Below are positions 7,001 through 7,397 of a DNA stretch of 7,397 nt, in pieces. Every line of letters starts with the position of its first letter. The first letter of the stretch is position 1. This stretch comes from HGM12587 sp964580255. GTDB lineage: Bacteria > Bacillota > Clostridia > Lachnospirales > Lachnospiraceae. Both the position numbers and the translations under genes were made by a program. The stretch is from the NCBI GenBank assembly GCA_964580255.1, contig CAZOJX010000096.1:1-7397 (forward strand), in the 5' to 3' direction. The notes beneath the pieces were generated by a model. That model searched no databases and had not been told where the DNA came from. It was given only the letters and a program-made list of their open reading frames with translations.

Positions 7001-7391
7001 TAACAAGGGGTTTGAAATTTACAGCATCATTCCGGCACTAATGAGTCCAAAACAGATTCAGGTGCTTTCCGGGGCGGCAGTAACCGGAATCCGTATCTCT
7101 ACGGAGGCGCAGGAAATGGGAATCTACAAATCCTTTAATTACGAAATTTTTGAACGACGGAATTGTGTGGTGTTCGCATTTGACGGAAATTCTGCGGTGG
7201 CCAATCTGGTTCAGGAAGCAAGAAACGGAAAAGGCAGAGCGTGGATCTTTGTCTATCCGAAATCGGAAATGCTGCGTGCAAAAGCAGACTCTCTCCAGGG
7301 CTATGTGACGATCAATGAAACCGCTGAAAATGCCGTTCGGAGGATTCAAAAGATGCAGGAATGCATTGAGATTAAGTATAGAAACAGTTGA
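4014..7391 (+). CDS. Adenosine-deaminase-like metallohydrolase fused to a SLOG/Rossmann-like domain, with internal tandem duplication
   Basis: The 1125-residue product starts at an ATG 6 nt after AGAGG (4003-4007). Residues 1-130 are an uncharacterised N-terminal region. The deaminase-like barrel starts with DLHTH (H139, H141) and includes VHAGE (H439, catalytic-type E442), RIGHG (H474), LTSN (505-508) and GTDG (D536). Gly537 replaces the second Asp of the classical DDP motif, so the substrate may not be adenosine. A long insertion (about 145-320) separates HxH from the later strands. From about 640 a glycine-rich LAGGSF starts a SLOG/DprA-like fold, whose later part (FAFDGNSAVANL, then AWIFVYP) is seen only at the C-terminus. 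A 300-residue block (394-693) is repeated at 694-993, so half of the barrel (H739, E742, H774, D836) and the start of the SLOG-like domain occur twice. Without the repeat the protein would be 825 residues. Cytoplasmic; last gene of the operon. The barrel call is firm; the SLOG call is inference. Confidence 0.82.
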   Translation: MSDFGKFYLDKEKDMVVCLDMEEGELSYRIFALNHRSDNLINNLAIITKQETTLYQGRTVIEGKIPCYIKGDGQKVYILRMNGTKLANIYPDGKIQVNSVIPAIAKTFMSQTKDYRYSFRETLVKSYVPEKIKLTTDLHTHGNANLGADILIALAIKHQIRYPLYYIKKLNLTLSEAQRNYLEEQRLQVEQKLDLSGLTGKHRDRRIDDHTFLNFADLILRNIEHSTENIQKIRNSLSILKDSQAVFTNLEKLYLYRYVFTKGVKAAYEIELPQTFGMEDQDICNYLKRMLDDLENEDYVENTLYEDTLLWIGREYQKRHIRYVEISDTTLVKREPAAAKMLASIHRILPLVKKETGVDIRFLAAIRRIPLTLVKQEITTGNYLTEAMQALKVVCKDPYVVGSDFVGEEINDIAELKGVLREIVTKIASQDPQWTIRVHAGENDSLKSNMAKTIRLTEEALLPGQKFPQMRIGHGLYCASLKSRQGKELMEKIRQHGVILEFQLTSNVRLNNIIDLRKHPLKTYLANGISCVMGTDGYGLYGTDSIDEQIALANFLKITDEEFCQMKAVEDALIDRQEQNFAEKSKALERAKNGQPIESYYLEELKKEPQDQETVQFEINKKPSYPAFREKIRTLPWDKYPIVLAGGSFTSTNASSKLSERDKELLDTLLEKLDPQKVFFVIGHKMAGHERYLVCKDPYVVGSDFVGEEINDIAELKGVLREIVTKIASQDPQWTIRVHAGENDSLKSNMAKTIRLTEEALLPGQKFPQMRIGHGLYCASLKSRQGKELMEKIRQHGVILEFQLTSNVRLNNIIDLRKHPLKTYLANGISCVMGTDGYGLYGTDSIDEQIALANFLKITDEEFCQMKAVEDALIDRQEQNFAEKSKALERAKNGQPIESYYLEELKKEPQDQETVQFEINKKPSYPAFREKIRTLPWDKYPIVLAGGSFTSTNASSKLSERDKELLDTLLEQLDPQKVFFVIGHKMAGHERYLVEHNKGFEIYSIIPALMSPKQIQVLSGAAVTGIRISTEAQEMGIYKSFNYEIFERRNCVVFAFDGNSAVANLVQEARNGKGRAWIFVYPKSEMLRAKADSLQGYVTINETAENAVRRIQKMQECIEIKYRNS
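5191..6090 (+). repeat. 900-bp tandem duplication, copy 1
   Basis: This copy starts at TGGTCTGTAA and runs exactly 900 bp to the second TGGTCTGTAA at 6091. It encodes the second half of the deaminase-like barrel (VHAGE, RIGHG, GTDG) and the beginning of the SLOG-like domain. Comparison base by base with copy 2 shows identity from 5191 to 6008, then differences at 6009 (C/T), 6027 (A/C), 6059 (C/T) and 6089 (T/C). The length is 300 codons, so the frame is kept. Confidence 0.97.
6091..6990 (+). repeat. 900-bp tandem duplication, copy 2
   Basis: This is the second copy, 99.6% identical to copy 1. It is followed at 6991-6994 by another TGGT, after which the sequence diverges into the unique 3' part of the gene. 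Of the four differences three are synonymous (Leu666/966, Ile682/982, Tyr692/992) and one changes Lys672 to Gln972. Confidence 0.97.
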
Positions 7392-7397
7392 CAAGTA

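Noticed and set aside
7388..7393. Perfect TTGACA -35 hexamer overlapping the stop codon of the last gene
   Set aside because: The window ends four bases later, so no -10 can be seen; a lone hexamer is not a promoter.

Overview
The window looks like chromosomal DNA from a low-to-mid-GC Gram-positive anaerobe, most likely a gut clostridium of the Lachnospiraceae type. The grounds are AGGAGG-like ribosome binding sites in front of most genes, tight gene packing, and a chromosomal TraX-family membrane protein next to a compact soluble OB-fold protein. This placement is inference from style and family content, not from a marker gene. I see no rRNA, tRNA, CRISPR array, insertion sequence or phage gene.

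Left part (1-1837, minus strand): two metal-dependent amidohydrolases of different families are translationally coupled by an ATGA overlap. The upstream one (836-1837) is an imidazolonepropionase/prolidase-like enzyme with a full set of binuclear-metal ligands. The downstream one is a gamma-resorcylate-decarboxylase-like amidohydrolase whose C-terminus is cut by the window edge. A 116-bp divergent control region (1838-1953) follows. It holds back-to-back candidate promoters and a perfect 17-bp inverted repeat just upstream of the plus-strand ribosome binding site.

Right part (1954-7391, plus strand): four genes with gaps of 18, 3 and 2 bp form a likely operon. They are a TraX-family membrane protein, an aldo/keto reductase lacking two of the four classical catalytic residues, a small soluble OB-fold protein, and a very long adenosine-deaminase-like protein with a C-terminal Rossmann/SLOG-like domain. 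No shared substrate is obvious, so the joint role of these four genes is unknown.

The main oddity is in the last gene. It carries an exact 900-bp (300-codon) in-frame tandem duplication, 5191-6090 and 6091-6990, bounded by TGGT at all three edges. The first 818 bp of the two copies are identical, and all four differences fall in the last 82 bp. Without the duplication the protein would be 825 residues, with one deaminase barrel followed by one SLOG-like domain. With it, the 1125-residue product has a complete barrel, a fragment of the SLOG-like domain, a second half-barrel without the HxH motif, and then the complete SLOG-like domain. This could be a recent genuine rearrangement or an assembly product of strain mixture; spanning reads would decide.
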